NCBI RefSeq assembly: GCF_963675165.1 | Contig: NC_087388.1 | Location: 4,593,047-4,657,046 of the forward strand | Source of the DNA: Halichondria panicea | Lineage: Eukaryota; Porifera; Demospongiae; Suberitida; Halichondriidae | DNA length: 64,000 bases | Reading direction: 5' to 3' | Part shown: positions 24,790-44,287 of the stretch, in pieces | How the letters are laid out: every line of letters starts with the position of its first letter | Position numbering within the stretch: the first letter of the stretch is position 1 | Notes under the pieces: generated by a model | What the model saw: only the letters and a program-made list of their open reading frames with translations | Database searches by the model: none | What the model was told of the DNA's origin: nothing | Made by a program: the position numbers and the translations under genes

Positions 24790-26062
24790 CTCCACATTCT
24801 CATAGTTCTCCTGTTCTCTTGTTCTCATGGTCTCCGCGTTCTCTTGGTTCTCCTGTTCTCACGGTTCTCCATGTTCTCTTGTTCTCATGGTTCTCCGCGT
24901 TCTCGTGGTTGTCTTGTTCTCCGAGTTCTCGTGGTTCTCCTGTTCTCACGGTTCTCCATGTTCACATGGTTCTCCTGTTTCCCGCGTTCTCTTGTTCTCA
25001 GGGTTCTCTTGTTCTCATGGTTCTCATAGTTCTTTTGTTCTCCACGTTCTCTATATATGTTCTCATGGTTCTCCTGTTCTTCGTGTTCTCATGGTTCTCC
25101 TGTTTTCCGGGTTCTCCACGTTCTCCGCGTTTTTCTTGTTCTCTGGGTTCTCCTGTTCTCCGCGTTTTCCTGTTCTCTGTGTTCTCATGGTTCTCCTCGT
25201 TCTCACGGTTCTCTGTGTTCTCATGGTTCTCCTCCTGTTCTTCGCGTTCTCATGGTTCTCCGGGTTCTCCACATTCTCTCATTCTCCGCGTTTTCACAGT
25301 TTTCTTGTTCTCTGGGTTCTCCTCGTTCTTTACGTTCTCAGATAGCCATTAGAATGTGAGAACAGGAGAACAAGAGAACGCGGAGAACGTGGAGAACCAG
25401 GAGAAAGCGGAGAATCCTAAGAACAGGAAAACCATGAGAACGCGGAGAACCATGAGAATGCGGAGAACCATGAGAACACAGAGAACCCTGAGAACAGGAG
25501 AACCGTGAGAACAGGAGAACAGAAGAACCATGAGAACACGGAGAACCATGAGAACGCAGAGAACCATGACTCTGAGAACAAGAGAACCATGAGAATGCGG
25601 AGAACGCAGAGAACCATGCATGAGAACACAGAGAACCCTGAGAACAGGAGAACCGTGGGAACAGAAGAACCATGAGAACACGGAATACCCTGAGAACAGG
25701 AGAACCATGAGAACGTCACAGGAGAACCGTGAGAACGCGGAGAACAGGAGAACCATGAGAACGCGGAGAACCATGAGAACGCAGAGAACAGGAGAACCAT
25801 GAGAACGCAGAGAACAGGAGAACCATGAGAACGCAGAGAACAGGAGAACCATGAGAATGCAGAGAACAGGAGAACATAGAGAACGCAGAGAGCGCGGAGA
25901 ACCATGAGAACGCAGAGAACAGGAGAACCATGAGAACGCAGAGAACAGGAGAACCATGAGAACGCGGAGAACCCAGAGAACAGGAGAACCCAGAGAACAG
26001 GAGAACCATGAGAACCCTGAGAACAGGAGAACCATGAGAACGCGGAGAACAGGAGAACGCAT
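24790..26062. repeat. Inverted minisatellite: GTTCTC array then GAGAAC array
   Basis: From 24790 to about 25340 the + strand carries gttctc cores spaced 8-9 bp apart (gttctcatg, gttctccgc, gttctcct). After a short switch (tcagatagccattagaatgt, 25338-25357) the complement gagaac takes over to 26062 (gagaaccat, gagaacgcg, gagaacag). A common higher-order unit of about 26 bp (8+9+9) is visible. Long open frames on both strands come only from the lack of stop codons in the repeat. Confidence 0.92.
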
Positions 26063-26207
26063 TATTATCGCAACATAGTATACAGTAATATTATATGCAT
26101 AGTCAGCATATTTCGTGACATTTACACAAAGCAATAACCAATAATCTACAACCTACCATGCAGACAAAATGTAACAGGCCAGATTCAGTGACAACAACTC
26201 AAGGCAC

Positions 26208-26372
26208 TATCGTACGGTGGGACTGTTTTCAATGGAAGAAGGACTCCTGACCCGTTGTCGTCATCCAGCTGCTGCATGTGGAGGAAGGGCGGAGACTAGA
26301 GAGACCTCTGAGTGAGTCTCTACAGCCTATTATTATATGTCACTGAAATGTGAGTGTATACACTTTTGAGTT
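26208..26372 (+). pseudogene. Decayed RTK kinase exon fragment (third paralogue)
   Basis: Matches the kinase exon at 2722-2864 (A) and 13030-12888 (B): tcaatgga, ctcatccagctgctg (as gtcatccagctgctg), gggcggagactagagagacc, then gtgagtgtata and gagttc of the following intron. The reading frame is broken by several deletions and an in-frame stop region (tgagtgag). It combines A-like (cggagactagagagacctct) and B-like (gacccgttgtc) bases. Because intron sequence is kept, it arose by DNA duplication and not retrotransposition. Confidence 0.75.
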
Positions 26373-26712
26373 CGTAGCAAGTACTTGCATTGTTATCCTA
26401 GCTCACAAGCAAGCAAGCCCCCTGATATTATTAGCACATGTACAGAGAAGTTAGTTGTTTACAGGCCGGTCCACGATGGATGTTGGAATTAAAAGCAATG
26501 AGTGTTGAATGGAAAATATCAATGACATTGTTTATGCACTCATATCACCACAACAGCAAATTTTATAATGCATGCAAACAAACCTATCAAACGAAAGTAA
26601 CAAACATTCAAGCGTTCAATTCCCTAACATATCATAATTAATTTATGTATCATGTAGTGCATATTGCATGTACTTAACTCTCAAATGTATTCACACATTT
26701 ACAAACACACAG

Positions 26713-29688
26713 AGATACTCACTTGCCCCTCATTAAGTCCCCCAACTAACGGAGCTATCACATTCACTCCTGGTGCTGACAACAGCAACATTGGACTGGG
26801 CTCAGTGGCTACCTACTCTTGTAACCTTGGCTATGTGCTAGTGGGACACACCACCAGAGCGTGTCAAAGCTTATATGGGGGAGCATCGGCAGCTTGGAGT
26901 GTAAATCCACCAGTTTGCCAGGGTAAACACAAAATAGCAGCCAGAATAATAATTATACCAGCAGTACAATTAATGGCTTGCGTACTATAGCAAAAAAGAT
27001 TCGCTAATATACAGCAATTTTATCAATTATGCAGAGGCAGTCTACTGTCCTGTGCTAACGGCCCCTGGTAATGGTAGTGTGACGGTCAGCTCTGGATTCA
27101 ACCCCCTCAGTGTGGGGTCAGTGGCTACATACTCATGTGACCCAGGCTACGCCCTCCTAGGAACCACCACCAGGAATTGTGCGAACCCAGACAGTGACTC
27201 AGTGGGAACATGGACTGGAGCAATGCCGGAATGCGAAGGTAAGGGGGATAGTTACTGATAGGGTATAAAATAATAATTTGCATATCTGAATAATTATAAT
27301 CACGGTATAACGTGATACAGTCATTCTTTGCGCTGAGTTGTCGGTTCCTGACAACGGCACCCTTGTGATTAGTTCTACTCTGCTTGGTGTGGGTACTACT
27401 GCCAGCTACACCTGTAACCAAGGTCATGTTCTGGTTGGTGATGTCACTAGGACTTGTCAGGACACTAGCGGAGGGACTGCTACTATAGGAACATGGAGCG
27501 AAAGTGACCCAACATGTGAGCTTGATATAAAGTGTTACTATAATACCAGTATAGCAAGGTAACAAACAGGTGTATGTAATACACACATTTAATACAGATC
27601 TAGCACAACATAATGTACTTAGCTTGTAACGACAAATTGCCAAATGCCAGCGGGTATGACTATACGCAGGCGCCTAGTGGGAAAATAATAAGTGCATCGT
27701 TTGCTTCATTGCCCCCATGCACTTGAGCCTTGGGGGGTGCCCAACCCACATTCGTTATATATATTCACATGGGCTAGTATGACCCCGCTTCCCGCTCAGC
27801 AACGAATTACATATCCACTAATTAATTATGTATGTATGCAGGTGCTGTACCTAACAGAGCTATGATAGATTGTCAAGATACAGCTTGCCGATATGAACAG
27901 CTGGTGTGCCCAGAACAAGATAACTGCACCGTAGATTGCTATGACTCAAGATCGTACGCTTGCTTCCAGACTGACGTGTATTGTCCGAGTGGGAGAGGAG
28001 ATTGTACGCTCAACTGTGACGACTCTTACGCCTGTCTACAAGCTAACACAACATGCCCTCAGGGAGACTGCATTGTGAACTGCCTGAACGACTACACCTG
28101 TTTGAGCTCAGCTTTTGAATGCTCTGGAGACAACTGCATCTTCAACTGTCAGAGACAAGAGTCGTGTTCTAATTCAATCATGGAATGTGCAAGTGAAAAT
28201 TGCACAATGAATTGTGTTGGGAGCCGATCTTGTATTGGACTAGTAACTACAGAATGCTCAAGAGATAACTGTCTCTACAATTGTGCTGGGAGTAGTTCTT
28301 GTAATACCTTAACTACTGAATGCTCGGGAGATAACTGCCTCTACAATTGTGCTGGGAGCAGTTCTTGTACCAGCTTGACTACAGAATGCTCAGGAGATAA
28401 CTGCCTCTACAATTGTGCTGGGGGAGGTTCTTGTAATAGCTTAACTACAGAATGCTCAGGAGATAACTGCCTCTACAATTGTGCTGGGAGCAGTTCTTGT
28501 ACTAGCTTGACTACAGAATGCTCAGGAGATAATTGCCTAGTAGACTGCCTGTCTTACTCATGCCAACGCTCAAACATTCAATGCACGAGTGGTAACTGTA
28601 CGGTAAATGGCAGAGGTTACTATTCTCTTCGATACTCAACAGTTTCTTGCCCACCAGATGGACTGTGTGTTGTCAACTGTACGGATCGATACGCTTGTCA
28701 AAACTCCCAGCTCACATGTCCCAGTGGAGGAAACTGTGTTTTTAATTTCCATGGGGACCGTTATTCTTCTGATTATCGTTATGATGATTATATTGGAAGG
28801 TACACAACTATTTCATGCCAAGATAACAGTACCTGCAGTATCTACTGTAGTGGCCGAAACGCAAACAATGACCACCAATGCTCCAGCTCTCGCATCACCT
28901 GCTCAGAGAGTGGGGACTGTAGTGTAGAGTGCAGTGGGTACTACTCTTGCCAGTCTTCAACCATTGTCTGTGGTCGTGACAGAGAGTGCTTGAGTTGCAG
29001 CGGCTCGTCCTCTTGCTTCCGTGCAACCATCACACTTCCTAACATTGATAGAGCAAACTTAAATTGCACTGGATCGTCCTCATGCCGGATAGCAAGAATC
29101 ACCTGTCCAATTAACAATGAATGTGCAATAAATTGTAGCAGCTCGTCTTCTTGCTACGGTGCAACCATTACACTTCCTATCACTGAGACAGGCAGTTTAA
29201 GTTGCACTGGATCTTTCTCATGCAGGAGTGCAAGAATAACGTGCCCAAATAATAACACCTGTACGATCAATTGTGACGGCCAGTCTTCTTGCAGTAGTGC
29301 AACCATCACACTTCCCAACACTGGCACAGGAACTTTAAGTTGTACTGGCCAGTCTTCTTGCAGCAGTGCAACTATCACACTTCCCAATATTGATACAGCC
29401 AGCTTAAATTGCACTAGTGGAAGCACATGCCAGAATTCAAGAATCACCTGCCCAAACAACAACAATTGTACAATACATTGTGACGGCCTGTACTCTTGTA
29501 ACAATGCCGGAGTGACCTGTCCCACTGGAGACCACAGCTGCAACATCCTCTGCACTGACCCACTGTCCTGTCAAGGCTTGAGTATCACCAACACACACAA
29601 CGTCTACCTACAATGCTGCGGTGGTCTGTCCTGTGCCGGAACTACTGTCACCCCATCCTCAACAGAGTGTCCATACATACACAACTGA
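26713..29688 (+). CDS. CCP/sushi x3 plus Cys-rich 22-residue repeat protein (secreted, N-terminus not found)
   Basis: Exons 26713-26922, 27035-27238, 27321-27515, 27842-29688, all joined in phase 1. The first three exons each encode one CCP (sushi) module with four cysteines and the YSC.PGY/NLGY-type core, typical adhesion and complement-type modules. The last cysteine of CCP3 is created across the splice (T|GT). The fourth exon gives about 615 residues, roughly 15% Cys, built on C-x4-C-x3-C-x5-C-x6 (for example ECSGDNCLYNCAGSSSC), followed by variants with SATITLPN strands; it ends CPYIHN with no TM or GPI signal. The regular period suggests a disulphide-rich solenoid, which is inference. 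A signal-peptide exon must lie upstream, but I could not place one between the minisatellite and 26712. I do not recognise the Cys-rich family. Confidence 0.75.
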
Positions 29689-30422
29689 TTTAAGAAAGCA
29701 TCGATTAAATAGAACTTCTTTATAGTACTGCATTAGTGGAACGAATATTAGAACTATAAGATGAACATGTTTATTACTGTCAGATAAATATGTCATGTCT
29801 TCAAGTTAGTTTTGTTACCCTGTTAGATATTTATATATTAGTTTGATTAGTGGTGTTTTTGTTTATTGCCCTGTGTTTAGCCGCTTTTAACAAACAGTAC
29901 TCCGGTCATAATCTGTTGTTTGATGATATAAGAGAAATCATATCTCTACTATTTTGCTGTTTATAATTAATTAGTGGTAATTACAGAGATCGCTGAGGTA
30001 CAGGAACGATTCGAGGTGAATACACTTGTGCAACAATTGGCCTGTAAACAGTAATAAATTATAGTTAAGTACACCCTATAACAATATCTTTGCATGCATA
30101 GGTATACCATATTCCAGTACGCTGTTATATCTTGTGTGATCATGCTGAGAATTAATGTTGGACTTATTTGAGTGCATGAACTTGGACCCATTTTCGAGTT
30201 AGGTACAAAAGCATCATATATGCATGCAAATTAATGCACAAACATAACTACAAACAAGAAATTTTGAAGGCTCCAAAAAACCTGTTAATGGAGGCAAAAG
30301 CATAGAATGCAGTTTTGTTGAAACTCATAATAAATTATTACGAACAAATGTTCACCTATAGAAAATACACTAATCAAATCTACTATATAATTGTATCTCA
30401 TCTCTAGCAACATAGTTAGTCA
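29689..30422. other. Convergent intergenic spacer
   Basis: Separates the Cys-rich gene (+) from ATP6AP1 copy 1 (-), which meet tail-to-tail. AT-rich, with a possible + strand polyadenylation signal aataaa at 30053-30058. No coding evidence. Confidence 0.6.
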
Positions 30423-33400
30423 CTAATGAAGGTTCTCCACCGAGACAGTTGGGGATCTCGGATCATCAAACGTGTCGAGACTCTGTAAACTAAATGCAGC
30501 CACATAGGACACGTACAGAAGTAACAAAAGGACGAGAACCGAGATCACACCCATCATGGAGGGCATGTCAATGTACCCCTGACACTGGTAGGCGGAACCA
30601 AACACAAACTGGTTGTCTTCATTCAATTTCACCCGTGAAAATGCTTGGACCTGCATGTGTGTGTGTGTGTGTGTGTGTGTGCGTACAGAGGCAGTACATC
30701 ATCGGGGAGAACATCCATGCATATGCTTAGTATAATTAATTATTATAGCAGCACTTAATAATTAGGCATACGATTTGCTATAGCTATATATCATAATCTA
30801 TATACATGTAAAATTCCTTAACTTCGTGCATTATAGTTTCAAAACCCAGTATTGCTACATGCACCCACATGTATTCCACCCAGCTGATAACTGTCGTTGC
30901 TCTCGGCAGTAGAAGCTGACACAAAAGTATTCAGCGAACAATTCCCACAAGAGTAAGAGGCCGACTGAGGAATCGAAAATTTTGTGAAGATGTTTTTATC
31001 AGGTCGGTTTCGTCGATACTCCGTTACTTCGTGAGGTTTGTCTCCAGCATGGAGTTTCATGGTCCAGAAACCACAGCCGACTCCGTTGTTCTCACTGCCC
31101 TTCTGGTTACAGGTACCATTCTCAAATGTAAAGCTGCATAGACAAGTTTTATAAATTCTTAGTTAATAATTATAGTCATTATGCCTCGGTGCGCATGCGC
31201 AAGCGAGGCATACGGTATAGTGTGTTTGTGTGTGTGTGTCTATAGACTGCTACAGCTGCTCAAGGATAATAAAGTGCAAGTAAGAGTTTCTATAGGCTTC
31301 TAGTTATGTTTTCTTGGATTTTAATTCGTGGATATGCAAAATAATGCTTCGTTCTCAAGTTTTGCTTACTTGGAATGCCATTGCAGCCTTTTCAGAAGAG
31401 CACGTAGCCAAACTTGTTTACCGAGTGTTGCTACTCTACTTAGTAGTTAGCTCTGCACTAGAACGCTAGCTATTGGTAGCTGCAAGACTAGAGTGAGAAG
31501 AGAGCTGCAAGGCTCTGCTGATGGCGGCAGCCATTAATTTTAGACTTGAACTTTTGGCATCGATCGTTTTTAACAACAATCATGGTCGATCAATACCCAC
31601 TCTTTGAGTTTGCACGCAGTAAAATTGAAAAAATGTTCATCATGTGTATAAAATTAAGCTATTAGTATAGCTTTATGTTATGTAGCTTTGGCATCTTCAC
31701 CGAGACATCAGCACCTGCGGTGCTTTCATTTAGTTCCTAAAATTATAAGTGACTCTGATATGATCCTATCATCACCCCCCCCTTACTATACAAGTATTAT
31801 ATGATGTAGTGCATAATAGAGATCTAACTCGCTTTCTGTAACTGCTACTCAGTATGGTTCTTTCTTGAATTACTAGACATGATTCATAAAGTGCTCAATT
31901 TACTTCTATATATAATTAAGTGATATTACAGACAACTCACACTAGAGACTTGCGGATTGGCTTTTCCCCATCAGCGCTGGCGTTACCCTCTACTCGGAAC
32001 ATAATGAAGGCAAACGTTGTGTTGGTCTGGAATCCCTCAGGCAAACTGTCAGTGCTGTTGCAAGACCTGTACGGTGGATGTGTGTATTGTGGAATGGAAG
32101 GGTGATGATTATGGTTATAGGTACATGTACAATGTGGTTAAGACAAAAATGTCTAGGTACCTATTGGATGAGGCCAACTGTACATGTACACTGTTAAAAA
32201 TGGGACACGCTAAGTGTCACCCCCATTTTTAAACAGTGTATAGCAGCGATGAGTGGCCATAATAATTATCGATAGTTCTTTCAGATCACTATTTTTCAAA
32301 CCATATGGAGTAACTTGAGATAAAATTAATCTTAGTCTAAATTTTGTGACCTAAGCTGGAATATAGAACTCTCAAGCCGTGGCCTAAACAAAGTTGTACC
32401 ACAAGTGTATTAGTAAATTTGTAGACTAAGAGCATCAACGTACTGTAATAAACAGAGACAGTTAGACCACACAAACTCAATTATTACTTTCTCATTCACT
32501 TCTTGCTACAGACTGGATGCGGGTGGGCGGTCAATATTCATTATTGCCTTCCACATAATTATATGGATGACTTCATTGATATAATTATTATAAGATCAGC
32601 AATATGAACGTGTAAGCGGTGACATCCAGTGGGAGCGGGCGTGGACGAGAAACTAACAATTTGAGGTTTGTGTGAATATTGACACCAATGATTATCAATG
32701 TATACTATTGCTTAATCATGTATACGCATGCTCACTAACAACCTATCTACTCTCCCCTCCCCCTCACACTCACCCTCTCTCATACATGATTCCATTCTCC
32801 CCATTTCCGAGTAGGATGGTGGTGTTCTCAGTGACATAGAGTATGTTGCGACTGGTGAAGCAGAACACAATACAGCTGGTGTAGTTGTACTCGTCCTTTA
32901 CTTCATAGCACAGCGGTGAGCCTGTGTTTTGCGTGTACTTAGTGTATTGTTGTGCAGTGGACCGTTTCTGAGGGTGTCTTTTGGTAGAAGAGTGGTCACT
33001 AGTGTAGAAGATTGCGTATTTAACAGAGGAGTGGTCCAATAGAGCTTTCACTTCAGCTAGGAGCATATCTGCATTAAGTAAACTCTTTAAAGTTGACTTT
33101 AAAATAAGAATTATTCCTTCACAGGCCAATGGAGAGGTTGACTAGCTTAGCGACTTTATAAGTAAGAAAGTAAGATTATTATACAGTTATAGTGGACATA
33201 TTTGATTGACTCACCATGTGCTCTGAATGTATCCTCATCATTCCCTCCGGACAGTTCTACCACCACAAGGTGTGGGCCATCACCTTCCAACTTTGATATC
33301 TGAGACACATCTAAAGCAGAAACAGAGAAAACAATTCACTTTAAAAGTTGTAAATCCACAGGTTGCATGCAATGTATGTGCATGTGTTTTCAATGAATGA

Positions 33401-35409
33401 TGTGGTAGCTAAATCTCAAGATGGCAAAATCATTACCTATCAGTACTTTGTTTGGTGTTTTTACCTTCGCCTTTGACAGTGATTGGTGTGGTATCCATGG
33501 CAAAGCTGAGAGACGAGGTGAGCTCAGAGGCTGGCTCTCCACTGACCCCAGCAGAGAAGGAGGAGACAGATGACGACAAGAAGTCCTGCATAGTGTGTTA
33601 GAAACTTACAACAAATTTGCAACAGAAAAGGAATACAAAATGCATATAGGCCAATAAAATACAATGGAGCTGCGAAAAAATAACATCAATACTTGCCAAT
33701 CGTGAGATGCTGCATCTACACCAATGTCACTGTCTCACCTGGAGATTTGAGAGAGCAGCATTCTTTTCTCCGTACACTCCACCATACTTGGCTATGTCAT
33801 CAAAGCTTAACTGTATAATAAACAGAAAAGGAACAATATAGGAACAGTATTGTAGGTATTTAATTGGTTGCACCATGTGATCATGTAAAGATGCTCAGGC
33901 CATTGCTGTGAACATAATACAAATGGGTTTCATATTGTCTGCATGTCTTCACAAAGCATTCAACCTTTTTCGTATATGCCCTCTAAAAGTACAGTGGAAC
34001 CTCCATAAAATGGACACCATTGGGGAAAAGAGGTGGTCTTCCTCGGGAGGTTTCAATTGCCAGCTATGTATGCTCTCTGAGTCATTTCTTGCTGCAAATG
34101 ATTCCTGGGGCTTTGCTAACTGCTTCTTTAGCTCATAAAGCTTTGAAAAGGCTGTAGGGACAAGCTATACAGCTAAGTTTTTTCACGATTGTGCAAAATA
34201 CAGTGGAACCTCCCCATTAACGACCACCTCCAAAGAGCAACCACACGCTATATAACGGCCAAGAGCTCAGGTCCGGATTGAAACTACAATGACTTCAATG
34301 TAAAGCAACCTCTCAGGAGCGACCACCTCTCTACTCCGTATAACGAGCAGCTTTCTAGTCCCCACTAGCTTTAGCAATGGAAAATAACCTCCCAGAACGG
34401 ACAGCCACACCCAGAATTAGCAGAAAATTATTCCTGAGATAGCATTATTTTGCACAATCGTGAAAACCTGGCTGTAGCTTGTCTCTACAGCCTTTTCAAA
34501 GCTTGTATGAGCTAAAGAAGCAGTTAGCAAAGCCCCAAGATTCATTTGCAGCAAGAAATGACTCAGAGAGAATGCATAGCTGGCAATCGAAATCTCCCAA
34601 GGAAGACCACCTCTATAACGGCCAAAAGGCTGTTCCCCAATGGTGTCCGTTTTATGGAGGTTCCACTGTAATGCTCTCTGTGAGGGGACTAGAAAACTGC
34701 TTGTTATACCGAGTAGAGAGGTGGTCGCTCCTGATAGGTTGCTTTACATTGATAGTTTCAATCCGGACCTGAGAATTAATTTTTTTTAAGCATGTGGTTG
34801 CTCCTTGGGAGGTGGTTGTTAATCGTTCCACTGTACACTGTAAAACCGTTATAGAACCAACCAGTATACTATGTATGGCACCAATTTTAACCTACCTTTT
34901 CTGCCTTCATCACTATGGCAATACTGAACTCTTGGATATCCACCTGAGTGAGGACTGTGTCCACATCGCCATGGGAGATTGGGGTAGAGGGCAGGGAAGG
35001 ACTGCAGGGAAAAAGCTTGCAATTAACACTATTTTCTAACACTGAATAAGGCAGACATGAAGGAAAAATCTTCTAACTATAGCCAAAGATTGTAGTAGTC
35101 TGACACCCGCCATAGCAGACAACCATGCATATACAGACTTATGTAAAGCATGCAGTGTGAGACAAAACAATTCGCCCCCAGAAACGGTGGCATTCTGCTA
35201 CGTTATCACGCAAAAGAAGAGTGTATATAATTATATAGCTATAGCTATAGAGATCATTGTGTGAGTTAGTTTGACTATAGTTATACGGTCTATGCAACTT
35301 TAATATAGACTCACCAGTTGGACAAGGCCAGTAGTGGTACAAGGCTCTCCCTGCAGCAGCAAGACGCTGTTAGTGTTAGCACTAGAATGGATACAACAGT
35401 ACTCTTCAT
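30423..35409 (-). CDS. ATP6AP1: V-ATPase accessory subunit Ac45 (S1), paralogue 1
   Basis: Exons in transcript order: 35409-35315, 35001-34896, 33810-33739, 33585-33465, 33310-33215, 33068-32774, 32066-31941, 31133-30869, 30650-30423; 1404 nt, 467 aa, all GT-AG and in phase. The start exon encodes a signal peptide (MKSTVVSILVLTLTA) in a frame hidden under a longer overlapping ORF; its end LVPLLALSN matches LVPLLAWSN of paralogue 2. Family hallmarks are the FDDIAKYGGVYGEKNAALSNL motif region early on, a glycosylated luminal part, a TM helix about 426-445, and the short cytosolic tail with SLDTFDDPR. Ac45 guides assembly and trafficking of the proton pump in endosomes, lysosomes and secretory granules. 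A dibasic QKR|S in exon 6 could be a processing site, as Ac45 proteins are often cleaved. Confidence 0.92.
31182..31560. repeat. Dispersed repeat (atgcctcg...gaggcata family)
   Basis: Starts with a palindromic end atgcctcg gtgcgcatgcgcaag cgaggcata, then a (gt)n tract, then blocks shared in order with 46963-47330: cttctatagg.ttctag, gttttcttggattttaattc, gttagctctgcacta, cgctagct. Found inside ATP6AP1 copy 1 and RABEPK introns. No open frame; class unknown. Confidence 0.65.
32187..32240. repeat. Palindrome in ATP6AP1 copy 1 intron
   Basis: tacactgttaaaaatggg pairs with cccatttttaaacagtgta, and inside it gacac / gtgtc pair as well. A near-perfect 54-bp hairpin just upstream of exon 7 on the transcribed (-) strand. 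Confidence 0.75.
33992..34833. repeat. Interleaved inverted repeats A-B-A'-B' with cagtggaacctcc ends
   Basis: A (33992-34200) is complementary to A' (34445-34668), and B (34201-34374) is complementary to B' (34682-34833). A and B both start cagtggaacctcc; A' ends ggaggttccactg and B' ends gttccactg. The order A-B-A'-B' is crossed, not nested. All of it lies in the first large intron block (33811-34895) of ATP6AP1 copy 1 and shows no coding. Confidence 0.85.
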
Positions 35410-35958
35410 CTTGTGCACGCAATACAATGTAGCCACTGCTATAGCTACCAAAATCCTTCAAGACTGAGGCTGCAGCTATCACTTCTTGTACCTGATGAAT
35501 CCAGTGAATGACTGCATAATAATATGTCACTGACAATGACAATGACATCAATGCAGTGTTTTGAATGGAGCTATTGTAGAGTAACATCATCAGTGGCATT
35601 CTGTGAATTGAACCTCTCTACATTGTTAGCTACAATGATTCTTTTCTTAGTCGACCCTGTTAATTCTTGTTGTGCCCTTAAAGATCGTTTCTATTCTAAA
35701 CGGTCGTCGATCATAATAATAACTTCCTTTATACACATGTGAGTGCACCGCCCATAACCAAAACTGCAGCAGGCCCATGCAGTGGTAGATAGAACACACT
35801 GCTGCTGGCATGTGCCTTCACAATAAACAATTAAACAATTATAATAACTCATGTACGACGAAGCATATCATGTATTCCACACAAATAAAACACAGGCAAC
35901 CTAAAAACATGTATATAATAGCATTGTTTCTAACAACACGCTTCAAACATCTCAAAAC
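35410..35958. other. Spacer between tandem ATP6AP1 genes
   Basis: 549 bp between the start codon of copy 1 and the stop codon of copy 2, so it must hold the copy 1 promoter and the copy 2 3' UTR. No clear motif and no coding exon seen. A longer open frame crossing 35300-35599 is out of frame with the spliced gene. Confidence 0.6.
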
Positions 35959-44056
<8,098 letters not shown>

Positions 44057-44287
44057 CTTGAATGATCGAGCCTTTGGTACAGAAGTATTAAAGGTTCTAG
44101 GTACGTAAAGAGATGTCTTTCTTGCATCAGCTTGATCACAAGAGAACAGAAATCACATGACTTGAGAACCGGAAGTATAATCAGGAAGTAGATTTTTAAT
44201 TATTAGGTAGGCGTGGCTAATCAGGCGTGGCCTACCTCATTGTTGGATTAGTCACGCCCAGTTAATTACAAAGAGAAGAGTCTTAAA
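44057..44287. promoter_or_regulatory. Putative bidirectional promoter ATP6AP1 copy 2 / RABEPK-like
   Basis: 231 bp between two divergent start codons. It contains an ETS-type accggaagt (44168-44176) and a second aggaagt nearby, a tcacatga E-box-like site (44153-44160), and repeated ggcgtgg/cacgccc boxes (44210-44259). No TATA box. Both genes must be initiated from here unless there are unseen 5' UTR introns. Site functions are inferred from motif resemblance only. Confidence 0.6.

Noticed and set aside
25357-26062. Cluster of steroid-receptor-like agaaca half sites
   Set aside because: Follows trivially from the gagaac satellite core; no reason to expect such a receptor response here.
24819-26134. 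Long open frames (up to 261 codons) on both strands, rich in Leu/Ser/Phe or Arg/Thr/Glu
   Set aside because: They translate the GTTCTC/GAGAAC minisatellite. Several frames are open at once because the repeat lacks stops; there is no domain and no splice support.
26664-26712. ATG at 26664 as the start of the CCP gene
   Set aside because: The encoded stretch has no signal peptide and passes through an ag acceptor. CCP exons are phase 1, so an upstream exon is required.
29154-29555. 133-codon - strand ORF
   Set aside because: Antisense shadow of the Cys-rich repeat exon; it has no motif of its own.
35300-35599. 99-codon - strand ORF with splice-like borders
   Set aside because: Its phase does not join exon 2 of ATP6AP1 copy 1, while the overlapping frame starting at 35409 gives a signal peptide, matches the paralogue and splices in phase.
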